Shown here: one piece after another, positions 7,171-15,704 of the stretch
Numbering within the stretch: position 1 is the stretch's first letter
Layout: the number at the start of each line of letters is the position of its first letter
Virus record (IMG/VR): IMGVR_UViG_3300023281_001185
Location: 1-21,967 of that record
From: a virus
DNA: 21,967 nucleotides
Reading direction: 5' to 3' (one strand)
Program-made: the position numbers and the translations under genes
Notes under the pieces: generated by a model
The model's database searches: none
What the model was told of the DNA's origin: nothing
The model's input: only the letters and a program-made list of their open reading frames with translations

Positions 7171-10100
7171 TGGCCACGCCCAAGCGCCCAAAGGCGCGAA
7201 ACGTCAAGTTCAACCGTCGATCCGTCCTCATAAATAAACGTGTTGCCAAAATCATCGGCAGGGAAAAACTTGTACTGATTGCCCGGCACCGGGTTCATCT
7301 GGCCAACCAGGCCCATGAATTGCCCAAACGGAATTGGCTTGCCGTAGGTGTCAAACGGCTGGGCACCCAATCCGATTTCCAAAAACTGCGGGTTGCTCGC
7401 CACACCCATCGCATTGTTGAACACTTCGGTCGTCCATTTATCGGGCAGAATAACCGGGCCAAAGTTGCTATTGTAAACACCGCCCGCCTTGGTCGCGCTG
7501 TCCATGCCGAATGCAACCTCGTAGCCCATCTGCATGTGCTTATCTTCGACCTCGGCCTTGTTATCCCGCGCCGCAAAGCCAATCGCGTAATGCTCCGCGA
7601 TATCCTCAACGCGCGACAGGGTGCCGACAGCGAAGTAGCCAGCCGCAATCGCCGCGCCCGCGACCTCTTGCCTGATAGTGTGCCGGTCGATTTTATTCGG
7701 AATGGTCAGGTCGCTTTCGGTCCCAAACAGCATGACCTCCGCATCCTGCGTCCGGCCCAGCCGCGCCATTGAACCGGCGATTGCGTACATGCCATTCCCG
7801 CCCAGCGCTTCCAGAACCGCCGTTGACTGTTCCATCGGCAATTCTGCCAGCCCTTCCAGGAATTCAATGCGCGCTGTTGCCGACAGTTCGGTATCGTCCA
7901 ACAATCCTTTGAGCCGTGTCTTTTCGGCGGCGTCCAGCGGAACCGGCGTCAAAACGCCCTCACCCTCGGCGGCAAGGCTCACATCAAGCACACGCTGCGC
8001 AACCTGCGCGCCCAGGTCGCCAGTCGTTTCACCGTCCAGCGGGATAACCTCGATCCCCTTGGCCTTGGCGAAACTCGTGGCGTCGCTGCGCGCCATTTCC
8101 GTCAAGTTGGTACTCCACTCGTCCAGCTTGCCCAGAACCTCGCCAATGAACACGCCCTCTTTGCCGTAGCCCTTGCCCTCGGCGGCCAGATCGTTCAGCC
8201 GTTCCTGAATTGCCGTCATCGCGTCATCGCGCTGATCGGCGGTCAGGTCGGTCATATCGCCGATTGTATCATAAACCGTTTTTGCCTGGGCGATCTGTTC
8301 CAGCAATTCCGGCTTGCCTGCGGCCTGCGCCTCCATTCCGGCCCAGTCAATTTCATCAAGAACCGTGCCCTCCACCGTTGCATCCAGAATTGTGTTCACG
8401 CCTGTCATGTCGGCGGTGATGCCCTTTTGAAGTTCTTTCAGCTTATGTTCGAGTTGAAGAATGACGGCGGTTGCCTCGTCATCTATTTCGCCGCGCTCGG
8501 CAGCGGCTTGAAGCTGGGTTTTCTGACTGTTGATATACGCGCTCAGTTCCCCGCCGGTCATGCCGTGCGTGGCAACGGCAGCGTCAGCCGTGGCGAATGC
8601 AACCTCGGCTTCGCGCTGCAATGCCGGGTAGCCCTCAAGATCGGCCAGGATCGCGGCCCGTTCCTCGGCGGGAATGGCAATCGGCGCACCGGCTTCGGTC
8701 ATCGACACGTAGGGGTTGATCGTTTCCGTCGTGTGCTTTTTCAGCGTGGCGGCAGCGGCCCGCGCCGCCGCTTCCTTCTGCGCCTGTTCTGCCCGCACCC
8801 CGACCTCAAGCTGGCCCAGCAGTTGAAGCGCCTGACCCGGCGGCAGGGGCGACCGGCCCGCGAAAATCTCTTTCCTCATTTCCGAGACAAACGCGCCCTT
8901 GGCGGTCGATCTCTCGAAATCCCCCCGGATCATCATTTCTGCCGAAGCGTCACCCATCGCCTGCATTTGCGCGCCCATCTGCGCAACGCTCATGATCCCC
9001 GCGCGCGCCCGATCAGCAGGGTAGTCCACACCGTTGAAGGTGAACGCCTCACGCGGCCCGAATTGCGCAAGCTGGCGCTGTGTGCGGACCAGGTGCCCCT
9101 GGATTTCCGACGTGCTGGCACCGGACAGAGCCAGCCATTGCGCTTGTTCGTTTGCCGCATCGACCGCCATGTTGAAGGCTTCGGTTTGCCCGGCAATCGT
9201 CTTTTTCTCGATCTGCCCGATTGCCTGCCGCACCGCCACGCCGCGTTGCGTTTCGAATTCGGTTTCCATGTCGATTGCAAGGCCGGTCATCGACGCGGGA
9301 AGATCACCCATGACCTGCGAGCGTAGGGCGTCCATCTGTTGATTGAGCGCGCCCAGGTCGCCGCCCGCTTCCATCGCAGCAATAGAGGCCCCGGAATAAA
9401 GCGCCTGCCGCGCCCGCGCGCCAATCACGCGCTCTGCGGCCTCGTTGAATGCAGCGTCATAATAGGTAAACGGCAAGCGGCGCTCGAATGATGCGCCCCC
9501 CGTCGATACCAGTTCCATATCCGGCATTTGCGGAATGAAATTGCCGTCAGGCCCAGCGGCCACCGGCCCGACCTCAACGCGGGTTTGCCCATACTTGCGC
9601 CCGCCCGCCGCTCGGCCCTCGCGGACGGCGGCCAAAAGTGTCAGGTCGCCGTTGAATTCATCGTGATCTTGGCCGCGTGTGTTCGGCCCCCAAAACATTT
9701 CATTGCCGCCGCCAATGTGAACGCCCCAGCCATAATGCCCAATGCCCGGAAAATATGGTGCAGCGGCACGGAACAGTTTGGCGTAGGCTTTTTTATTCTG
9801 ATCGGGCGTAACATCTTTGCCGTTGTAGCTCAGCACAAAGTCAGCCGTGCCCGATTTCCCGTGATCGTGTACATCGTGCCGGGTTGATCCGGTGCGGCGC
9901 GCATTGACAAACTTGGCGATATCCACCGGGTTCGTGATGCCCCGCGCAGCCGCCATCTGTTTTAGCTGGTTTTCGGAATACTGACCGCCCGACTTGACGC
10001 GCACGTCCCAGCCCTTGCCCAGCGATCCGGCGACAATCGCCGAAACCGTCGCCATGTATTCATCTGTCAGCCCGCGATTTCGCCTGGCCCCCGGCGTTTT

Positions 10101-10523
10101 GTCGCCCATTCCCAGGAAGCCCGGCAGGATAAACGTCGCATTGGCCGCCGTGACCGGCGCGGCACCACCCCCTGCGGCCCCCTGAGCGAGGTTAGGGCGG
10201 GCTTTAGGCCTGGGCGGTTTCTGCGCAGTCGGCAGGTTCGGCCCCTGCACCGGGCGTGCATCAAGCCCTGCGATGGTTCCCGCGCTGGCGGCCTCTTGTG
10301 ATCGCACTTCCCAGGACGGCCCGCCGGTTTCGACCTCGCCCAGCAGATCGGTTTCGGCTTGCCGCTTGCGAACCTCCATAGCCGCCGGGCGCAGAAAATC
10401 GGATGCAGCGCCCAACACGCTTGCGAAGCCAGCCATGGCCCGCGCTTCGCCGTCCAGAACGGGCTGCGGCCCCTGCACCATCGGGTCAACGCGGGACGGG
10501 CCATAGCGACGGACATTAGCCAT
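7167..10523 (-). CDS. gp15-like internal virion protein with N-terminal M15-like peptidase domain, 1118 aa
   Basis: ATG at 10523 has AAGGAG nine bases upstream; the gene overlaps the previous one by eight bases. After a low-complexity leader, residues about 130-290 look like a zinc peptidase of the M15 (D-Ala-D-Ala peptidase-like) type: VKSGGQ near 176, a GSTRHD motif at 212-217, then a His-rich HDHGKSGTADF segment (219-229), and GWGVHIGG at 265-272 followed by MFWGP. Likely ligands are H216 or H221, D228 and H269. Relative to the usual RHD-x-G-x-A-A-D pattern a few residues appear inserted, so activity is uncertain. Residues about 300-1000 are long Ala/Glu-rich helices, as in the gp15-type ejection tube protein. 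The inferred role is local cleavage of peptidoglycan during DNA entry plus part of the ejection conduit. Confidence 0.7.
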   Translation of the reverse strand: MANVRRYGPSRVDPMVQGPQPVLDGEARAMAGFASVLGAASDFLRPAAMEVRKRQAETDLLGEVETGGPSWEVRSQEAASAGTIAGLDARPVQGPNLPTAQKPPRPKARPNLAQGAAGGGAAPVTAANATFILPGFLGMGDKTPGARRNRGLTDEYMATVSAIVAGSLGKGWDVRVKSGGQYSENQLKQMAAARGITNPVDIAKFVNARRTGSTRHDVHDHGKSGTADFVLSYNGKDVTPDQNKKAYAKLFRAAAPYFPGIGHYGWGVHIGGGNEMFWGPNTRGQDHDEFNGDLTLLAAVREGRAAGGRKYGQTRVEVGPVAAGPDGNFIPQMPDMELVSTGGASFERRLPFTYYDAAFNEAAERVIGARARQALYSGASIAAMEAGGDLGALNQQMDALRSQVMGDLPASMTGLAIDMETEFETQRGVAVRQAIGQIEKKTIAGQTEAFNMAVDAANEQAQWLALSGASTSEIQGHLVRTQRQLAQFGPREAFTFNGVDYPADRARAGIMSVAQMGAQMQAMGDASAEMMIRGDFERSTAKGAFVSEMRKEIFAGRSPLPPGQALQLLGQLEVGVRAEQAQKEAAARAAAATLKKHTTETINPYVSMTEAGAPIAIPAEERAAILADLEGYPALQREAEVAFATADAAVATHGMTGGELSAYINSQKTQLQAAAERGEIDDEATAVILQLEHKLKELQKGITADMTGVNTILDATVEGTVLDEIDWAGMEAQAAGKPELLEQIAQAKTVYDTIGDMTDLTADQRDDAMTAIQERLNDLAAEGKGYGKEGVFIGEVLGKLDEWSTNLTEMARSDATSFAKAKGIEVIPLDGETTGDLGAQVAQRVLDVSLAAEGEGVLTPVPLDAAEKTRLKGLLDDTELSATARIEFLEGLAELPMEQSTAVLEALGGNGMYAIAGSMARLGRTQDAEVMLFGTESDLTIPNKIDRHTIRQEVAGAAIAAGYFAVGTLSRVEDIAEHYAIGFAARDNKAEVEDKHMQMGYEVAFGMDSATKAGGVYNSNFGPVILPDKWTTEVFNNAMGVASNPQFLEIGLGAQPFDTYGKPIPFGQFMGLVGQMNPVPGNQYKFFPADDFGNTFIYEDGSTVELDVSRLWALGRGQ

Positions 10524-11058
10524 AATCGCTCACTCCTTTTGCCAGAATGCCCGCGCCGGTTCCAAACGATCCGAGCAGCGCCGCGCGGCCTTCGCTCAAA
10601 AGCCCCCGGCGACGACGGCGCGCAAGGCGCATTCGGTTTTGGTAGTTGTTGCGGTTGGTGTTCAGATCGCGCCCGGCCTCGGCGCTGGTGGCCTCACGAA
10701 TTTGCCGGGCCGTGCCCACTGCCGGATTGACCCCGTTGGCGATCTGCACAACCTGTTGCTCGGAAATCAGCGCCTCATATTCCTTGGCCAGCTTGCGCTG
10801 ATTGGCGGACCCTGCCGCCCCCTCCTGCGCTTCGGTCACACTGGCTTCGTTGGCCGCATCTTGCGCCGCTCGGTTGGCGGATACCCCCGCCGCAATTGTG
10901 GTCAGCGCCCGGAAAACGGACAGGCCCTTTGCCAGCCCCAGCGAGGCCGCGCCGACCGGCCCGGCAACCGCCGTCGCCGATGCCCCCGCCGTCGCCGATG
11001 CCCCCGCCGCGCCAAGCGCGCCGATCCCTTTTCCGATAGCGAGAAACATTGTCGCCAT
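10516..11058 (-). CDS. gp14-like internal virion protein, 180 aa
   Basis: ATG at 11058 is chosen over a TTG at 11064, with GAGG eight bases upstream. The N-terminus is hydrophobic and Gly/Ala-rich, with a duplicated GASATA unit (about residues 1-60). An Ala/Gln/Glu-rich helical region follows (about 60-130), then an Arg-rich stretch with five consecutive arginines near residue 150 and a small hydrophobic tail. Size, position directly after the tail nozzle gene and this composition match gp14-type ejection proteins, which enter the outer membrane first. Sequence motifs for the family are weak, so the name rests mainly on gene order. Confidence 0.65.
   Translation of the reverse strand: MATMFLAIGKGIGALGAAGASATAGASATAVAGPVGAASLGLAKGLSVFRALTTIAAGVSANRAAQDAANEASVTEAQEGAAGSANQRKLAKEYEALISEQQVVQIANGVNPAVGTARQIREATSAEAGRDLNTNRNNYQNRMRLARRRRRGLLSEGRAALLGSFGTGAGILAKGVSDYG
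10973..11008. repeat. Perfect 18-bp tandem duplication
   Basis: Bases 10973-10990 are repeated exactly at 10991-11008, in frame within the gp14-like gene. They encode two copies of a Gly-Ala-Ser-Ala-Thr-Ala type unit in the hydrophobic N-terminus. This is probably a recent slippage event. Confidence 0.8.
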
Positions 11059-11060
11059 GG

Positions 11061-13823
11061 TCAAAACCTCGCGTCATAAGTGATAAACCGGATTGCCCAC
11101 GGCCCCGGCTCACTTTGCGTTAAAACAAGTGTCGGCTCAACTGCCCAGCCCCGCAGGCCGCTGATCCGCTTTGTGCCCGTGAAATTCAAGTCGTCGGCCA
11201 CCGGGTCCACATCTAACGCGCCCCAGCGTTGCAGCGGCACCGTCCGTTGCGGCCCAGTGCCGATGCCAATGGTGCAAGTCGCGGTGCGATAGAACGAAAT
11301 CAGCGCCCGGAAAATTCGCATGTTCTGCATTGTCGGCGACGTTTCGCCCTTGCCCTTCGGCGGATGCAGTTCAAGACGCGGCACCATGAACAGCCCGACC
11401 TCGGCCTGTTGATCCACACGGAATTCGCCCAGGTCTATCGTGTTGCTGGACGGCGTAAACCGCCCCACGCTCTTGCCGTCATTGTTCACCTGTACCTCAA
11501 TGCCCTCAAAGCGCTCGGCCACGTCGGAAAGGTCGAGCGACGCCATCCTTGGAAGGATACGAATGGCGTCGCCCTCACTGCGACCAACGGCAAAGGTCAC
11601 AGTTTTCGCGCTCAAGTCCAGCGTGTAATCGCTCGCCGACAACGGGCGATAAACACCGCTTTCCTCGAACATGACCAGCATATCGCCTTCCTCGGTTGGC
11701 GATGTGAATGTGTAGGTGAACACTGTTTGATCGGCAGAGGCGTCAAAGTCCTCAATGTCGGGATTGTCGATGAAGGTTGAGCAATCATTCAGGCAGTCCG
11801 GGTCAAACAGTTCGATGTAGTTCCAGGCATTCCCGGCCAGGGTGCGATAGACAACCGCCGATGCCAGGCTGGATCGCGTGGCGACAAATGCCTTGAATGT
11901 GCCCAGGCGCGTCGTCATGCGCAGGAAGGCCGCGACGGATTGCACACGGTCAATCACCACGCGCGCCGCTGGCACCATGTCGCCCGCCTCATCGTTGCCG
12001 CTGTTGGCCACGAGCAACATTGTCGGCGTCCATGCGTTCTGCGCCCGGCGCAGCGCCAGCGACAGAGGATCGGAAACCAGATGACCGGCCAGCAGTGAAA
12101 TCGGCTCGGCGGAATAGGATTGCTCGTTGTCCTCGAACAGATATTCGCGCAGCGCCGTGCCGGATGCGTCCGCAAACACCGTTGCGCCCTGCACGTCTGC
12201 GGTGCGGGTGTTGGGCCTCACGCCATGGCGCGACGTGTTCTTGAACGCCACGTTGTCGGGCGTGATCGGTTCCGTTGGCGTATAGAATTCGCCCGCCGAT
12301 GTGAACAGTTGAAGGTGACGGCCCGACACGATCCGCTCAACCGTCACTTCCTCGTCAACGCGCGGCTCAACAACGATTGGCGAGGCGGCCACCGGGTCCA
12401 GTTCCTCGCGGAAGTCGGCCACATCACCGGCCCGGCTTGCCGCCAGAACGCCAGGCCGGGCCTTGAAGCCACCAAGCCAGAACCGGCCCTGGTGGAACGC
12501 GCCGCAAGACGGATAGCCCCGGTCTGCGCCCCATAGATCATCAGTCGCCGCCTTGCCGTTCTGCATCCGCGTGACGTTGGCGTTGCCCCCGCCGGTCGCC
12601 AGGTCGAAGATCAAAACCGCGATTGACCGCCCGGCGTCGTCGCCGTCGAATTCATACTCATAATCGCTATTGCCCTTGTCCGTCACTGTGACGCTGGAAA
12701 ACTGCGGCAGGCTTTCGATTGCGTTTTTGATCCGCGTCATGTTGGTCGATGAAGTGTTTGACCATGTGATTGTGTCGGTGCGTTCGCCCGCGAATTCGAT
12801 CACATACTCGTCGTTATTGGACATGCTTTGGAAGTCCGCAATCTGGACCTCGTTTTGTGCCGGGTATGTTGTCGCGTCATCGAATGGAAAGGCAACAATC
12901 GTGTCGAATTCATAATTTCCGCCGCGCCAATCGCTTTCATCATCAAGGCGCTGCACCACAAACGGATGCACGTCCTGGTGAAACAGAACCATTGTATCAA
13001 GGTCGGCGGTTGAATTGATCGCGTCAATCTGCGCTTCCGTGTGCGGAATGGCAATCGCGGCAACAAACGCGCCCGTCACCGAGTTGAACACGTCGGCATT
13101 CAGGGCGGTCAGGATGATCTTGAATTGCGCGTCGCGCTCGGTCGCAATCTCATGCTCGGAAATCGCGCCCAGCGTCGCGCCGCTGTCCGACTGGCTGGCC
13201 TCGGTCCACACGCGCGCCTCTGTAAACTGCACCTTGGCGGTGTCCAGATCATCGGTCCCGGCGCGGACCAGGCGCATATACCGGGCATTGAACAGGTGCG
13301 CATCGGGCGCGGCAGCAAACCGGCGATCATAGGCCGTGGCCCCCACGTTGATCGTGGCCGCCACGCTCCATGCCGCATCGTCGGTCGAATAATGCAACTC
13401 CATGCTGGCGCTGGTGATGCCGCTGGGCAGCGTCGTGAATTGCAGGTCGGTGAAATCGACAAAATCGACCTCTTGGGCCGACCCGAAATCAAGGTGCGCA
13501 ATCACATAGTCGTCGGTCGTGCCCACGCTGGTTGTCGTCAACAGCGCCGTTGCCTCGTCGTCGTCGTCAATGTTCCCCGCAGTGCCGCCGCTGGTCGCGG
13601 TCCAGGTGCCGCTTGCCGTCGTGTCAACCTGAGACAGTGCCCCGCGTTGCGGGTAACTGTGCCGCGTTCCCTCGCGTCGGCCAAACCGGCCTTGCGCAAG
13701 CGACGTAATGTTCTCGATAATGCGCGCGGAATTGTAGAACGGCCCGATATCCTCACGCCCCCAGGCGTCGGGCTGCAACTCGCCTGCGGCCAGCGAATGC
13801 TGAGTGTGGCGCATAACCGGCAT
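11061..13823 (-). CDS. Tail tubular protein B / tail nozzle (gp12-like) with inserted discoidin-like domain, 920 aa
   Basis: ATG at 13823 overlaps the previous stop as TAATG, with GGGGA upstream. Residues 1-60 show the nozzle N-terminus: LAAGELQPDAWGREDIGPFY followed by RFGRREGTRH. The middle holds the common nozzle motif GYPSCGAFHQGRFWLGG (about 436-452) followed by a SRAGDVADF stretch, seen in gp12-like proteins of podoviruses. Between them, residues about 65-206 look like an F5/8 type C (discoidin/CBM32-like) beta-sandwich: HLDFGSAQEVD, then SMELHYSTDDAAWS, then ARYMRLVRAG and a closing EARVW. That domain usually binds carbohydrates. The protein is longer than T7 gp12 (about 790 residues), in keeping with an insertion. 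It forms the distal tail tube; the extra domain could bind host surface glycans, which is inference. Confidence 0.85.
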   Translation of the reverse strand: MPVMRHTQHSLAAGELQPDAWGREDIGPFYNSARIIENITSLAQGRFGRREGTRHSYPQRGALSQVDTTASGTWTATSGGTAGNIDDDDEATALLTTTSVGTTDDYVIAHLDFGSAQEVDFVDFTDLQFTTLPSGITSASMELHYSTDDAAWSVAATINVGATAYDRRFAAAPDAHLFNARYMRLVRAGTDDLDTAKVQFTEARVWTEASQSDSGATLGAISEHEIATERDAQFKIILTALNADVFNSVTGAFVAAIAIPHTEAQIDAINSTADLDTMVLFHQDVHPFVVQRLDDESDWRGGNYEFDTIVAFPFDDATTYPAQNEVQIADFQSMSNNDEYVIEFAGERTDTITWSNTSSTNMTRIKNAIESLPQFSSVTVTDKGNSDYEYEFDGDDAGRSIAVLIFDLATGGGNANVTRMQNGKAATDDLWGADRGYPSCGAFHQGRFWLGGFKARPGVLAASRAGDVADFREELDPVAASPIVVEPRVDEEVTVERIVSGRHLQLFTSAGEFYTPTEPITPDNVAFKNTSRHGVRPNTRTADVQGATVFADASGTALREYLFEDNEQSYSAEPISLLAGHLVSDPLSLALRRAQNAWTPTMLLVANSGNDEAGDMVPAARVVIDRVQSVAAFLRMTTRLGTFKAFVATRSSLASAVVYRTLAGNAWNYIELFDPDCLNDCSTFIDNPDIEDFDASADQTVFTYTFTSPTEEGDMLVMFEESGVYRPLSASDYTLDLSAKTVTFAVGRSEGDAIRILPRMASLDLSDVAERFEGIEVQVNNDGKSVGRFTPSSNTIDLGEFRVDQQAEVGLFMVPRLELHPPKGKGETSPTMQNMRIFRALISFYRTATCTIGIGTGPQRTVPLQRWGALDVDPVADDLNFTGTKRISGLRGWAVEPTLVLTQSEPGPWAIRFITYDARF

Positions 13824-14275
13824 TAATAGTATCCCCGCCCGCCGTAGTGACCAAAGCGCGCCTCGGTCATCGGGTCGCTGTCGTCCAGCAGGCTTTCAGT
13901 CGGGCGACCTACCTCATCGGCCTGGGCTGCGCTCATGAACATACCGCCCTTGCCGCTATCGGACGGATTGCCAAACGCCTTGACGTGCAAGCGCTCAGCC
14001 TGCGCACCATTTTCGGTGATCGGCACACACAGTTCCGCCGCCAGCCCCCACACGGCCAGGCTTTCGAAGTATGCTGGCCACAGCCCCTCATTGACGCGCG
14101 CCGCGTAGCGCACCGTGACGCTCGTCGCGTCGGTCAGAAGGTGACGGCCTGAGATTTCCCACCCCTCGACCACCGGGCTTGCGCCGGTCGATGACGAAAA
14201 GAACCCCGCCAAGTGCGGTCCATCGCGACCGGCGGCCCCAGTGCATCGCTCGGCAGCAGAAACGCCCGCGTCCAC
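13823..14275 (-). CDS. Tail tubular protein A, C-terminal part (downstream frame of a frameshifted gene)
   Basis: The frame is open from just after a stop upstream of 14275 to a TAA at 13823-13825. Only the part from about 14220 onward looks like tail tubular protein A: VEGWEISGRHLLTD, then VTVRYAARVNEGLWPAYFESLAVWGLAAELC, the usual central block of gp11-like gatekeeper proteins. The GTG at 14275 lacks a clear ribosome site, and the first 20 or so residues are a shadow of the other frame. The upstream half of the same protein is encoded at 14134-14487. Together they would give about 221 residues, close to the family length. The two frames differ by -1. The cause may be a base missing from the sequence, a true mutation, or frameshifting. 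Confidence 0.7.
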   Translation of the reverse strand: MDAGVSAAERCTGAAGRDGPHLAGFFSSSTGASPVVEGWEISGRHLLTDATSVTVRYAARVNEGLWPAYFESLAVWGLAAELCVPITENGAQAERLHVKAFGNPSDSGKGGMFMSAAQADEVGRPTESLLDDSDPMTEARFGHYGGRGYY

Positions 14276-14487
14276 TCATTCACCGGAACCGCCGCGCCAT
14301 CTTCGACCAGATCGGCCCGCTTGCGCAAGAAATACCAGTCTTTCGCCATCATCAGCGAACGGATGAACATTTCATAATGAAGGCCGCATTGCTCTGACTG
14401 GGCAGTGTCGTCCTCGAAGCTGGTAATCGGTTCCTCGCCCATCAAACCAAGCGCCTTGGAACATACATCAAACTGATCGTCGGCCAT
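14134..14487 (-). CDS. Tail tubular protein A, N-terminal part (upstream frame of a frameshifted gene)
   Basis: ATG at 14487, with only a weak AGAGA-type ribosome site, starts a frame with the expected gp11-like N-terminus: CSKALGLMGEEPITSFEDD, then SLMMAKDWYFLRKRADL, then EWTRAFLLPSDALGPPV. The family consistently has a Trp/Phe strand and an LPSD motif at this point. After about codon 90 the frame loses resemblance and ends in an Arg/Gly-rich tail at 14134, while the neighbouring frame (13823-14275) continues the family pattern. The switch must lie between 14275 and 14134, most likely near the G run at 14236-14239, the ATGGACC at about 14223-14217, or the G and T runs at 14204-14207 and 14197-14200. 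In the virion this protein joins portal and tail nozzle. Confidence 0.7.
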   Translation of the reverse strand: MADDQFDVCSKALGLMGEEPITSFEDDTAQSEQCGLHYEMFIRSLMMAKDWYFLRKRADLVEDGAAVPVNEWTRAFLLPSDALGPPVAMDRTWRGSFRHRPAQARWSRGGKSQAVTF

Positions 14488-14505
14488 TGCGGTCTCTTTC
14501 TATTC

Positions 14506-14535
14506 AAAAGGCCGGGCAGGTTTCCCCGCCCGGCC
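14506..14535 (-). terminator. Rho-independent terminator between head and tail genes
   Basis: On the minus strand an eight-base perfect GC stem (GGCCGGGC with GCCCGGCC, 14528-14535 with 14510-14517) encloses a ten-base loop and is followed directly by TTTT (14509-14506). It lies between the small head-protein gene and tail tubular protein A. T7 T-phi has the same place, just after the capsid gene, where partial termination keeps capsid expression above tail expression. Confidence 0.8.
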
Positions 14536-14564
14536 CCTATCCCTCGCCCGAAACGTGAACCGGA

Positions 14565-14813
14565 TCAGGCGAACGCATCCACGGCGGCAATAGTCACCAC
14601 GCCCGCCGAAATCGCCGACACGTGGCAGTCAAAATCTGCATCAGTGCAGTGAATTGCAATCCGGTCGCCCACGGTCAGCAGACCGGCGGCTTCGTTGAAG
14701 TACCCCGCACCCTTCACGGCAGCCTTGTTGTCCGCAGTCGTGGCATACGAAAAGATTTTCCGACCGCCGCCACTGCCAGCCAGGTTTTCAAGATTTACGA
14801 TAGTGAATGCCAT
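14565..14813 (-). CDS. Small head-associated protein downstream of capsid, 82 aa, function unknown
   Basis: ATG at 14813 has GGAGG seven bases upstream; an earlier in-frame start at 14861 lacks one. The protein begins MAFTIVNLENLAGSGGGRKIF and continues as small alternating strands with GDRIAIHCTDADFDCHVSAI and VVTIAAVDAF near the end, suggesting a compact beta-barrel. The position between capsid and terminator, and shared transcription with the capsid gene, suggest a virion head component such as a decoration protein. No family could be named with confidence. Confidence 0.75.
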   Translation of the reverse strand: MAFTIVNLENLAGSGGGRKIFSYATTADNKAAVKGAGYFNEAAGLLTVGDRIAIHCTDADFDCHVSAISAGVVTIAAVDAFA

Positions 14814-14842
14814 TTCCCGGCCTCCAATTAAGTGTGAAAGCA

Positions 14843-14858
14843 GCGGCCCGAAGGCCGC
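14843..14858 (-). other. UUCG tetraloop hairpin downstream of the capsid gene
   Basis: The minus-strand RNA would form a six-base stem GCGGCC/GGCCGC closed by a UUCG loop, one of the most stable tetraloops. It starts six bases after the capsid stop codon. Only a poor U tract follows (GCUUUC), so it is more likely an mRNA-stabilising or processing element, or a weak attenuator, than a full terminator. Confidence 0.55.
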
Positions 14859-14864
14859 CACCTA

Positions 14865-15704
14865 TCAGGCTTCGTAAGTGGACACGTCAACCACGCCCCC
14901 GGCGTCAACCTCAGTCGATCCGGCGCTGAACAGATAGTTGGCCAGGTGCGAGGTTTTCGTCGGAATGTAGTTGATTTCCATCCGGTTGTTTGTGCCGGAT
15001 GCGCAGCCCATCGCGGAATGTGCATAAGCAAAGTTGGCGCGAATGTTCGACGTTAGGTCAAGCCCGCCCTCGGAACGCGATGCGATCCAGCGGAATTTGA
15101 AGCCCATGAAGGTGTCGATTTCGCCGGTCATCAGCGCGCGAACAGCGTTGTAGTCCTGGCTCGTGGCCTCGGTCTCGCCAAGCAGGCTTTCCTTGCCGTA
15201 GTGCGAACCAACGTAGGTCATGCCCTGTTCTTCAACGCCATTGTCGCCAAGCAGGCGCGACGCGCGGCGCAGCTTGTCCACGTTCACGCTGGTGTTCGCG
15301 CCGCCGATGCTTTCGGCAACGGTCAACGTGGTGGCAGAGGCTTCGAGCGCGTCGATCAAAAGCTGGTCCTCACGCCGCCCAATAGCCAGCATGATGGATT
15401 GCGCCAGTTCGGAACGCTCATCGACATTGGTTTTCGCCTGGTTGAACACGTCGGTGTATTCAGCGGCGTTCCAATCTTCGAGCGTCACCGTGGCGTTGGT
15501 GTGAACCAGGTTCATCGGCACAACGTCGGTTTGCGGCGAACGCCGCGTTGCGATGCCAGCGCCCAGCTTAGGGAAACGGTATGTTGCTGCATTCACGCCG
15601 CGACGGTCCCGGCAGGTGCCGCGTAGTTTCGGGCGATCCTGGTAGGCGTGCTTGACCTCTTGGCCAAACGCCGCAATCGCTGCAACAGAAAGTGTGGTGG
15701 ACAT
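14865..15704 (-). CDS. Major capsid protein, 279 aa
   Basis: ATG at 15704 with GGAG eight bases upstream; the frame is open 48 codons further up but that stretch has no coding character. It directly follows the acidic scaffold gene. The N-terminus MSTTLSVAAIAAFGQEVKHAYQ is followed by an Arg-rich segment (about 28-36), a VTLEDWNAAEYTD strand-turn (about 81-93) that recalls the spine helix region of HK97-fold capsids, a SIMLAIGRREDQLLIDAL helix (about 108-125), and TSNIRANFAYAHSAMG near 220. Such features are typical of small podovirus and siphovirus coat proteins. It would form the icosahedral shell around the scaffold. The call is supported mostly by gene order and general character. Confidence 0.85.
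   Translation of the reverse strand: MSTTLSVAAIAAFGQEVKHAYQDRPKLRGTCRDRRGVNAATYRFPKLGAGIATRRSPQTDVVPMNLVHTNATVTLEDWNAAEYTDVFNQAKTNVDERSELAQSIMLAIGRREDQLLIDALEASATTLTVAESIGGANTSVNVDKLRRASRLLGDNGVEEQGMTYVGSHYGKESLLGETEATSQDYNAVRALMTGEIDTFMGFKFRWIASRSEGGLDLTSNIRANFAYAHSAMGCASGTNNRMEINYIPTKTSHLANYLFSAGSTEVDAGGVVDVSTYEA

Noticed and set aside
14134-14275. Programmed frameshift signal in tail tubular protein A
   Set aside because: G and T runs are present but none forms an in-frame X-XXY-YYZ heptamer; kept only as an open alternative to a missing base.
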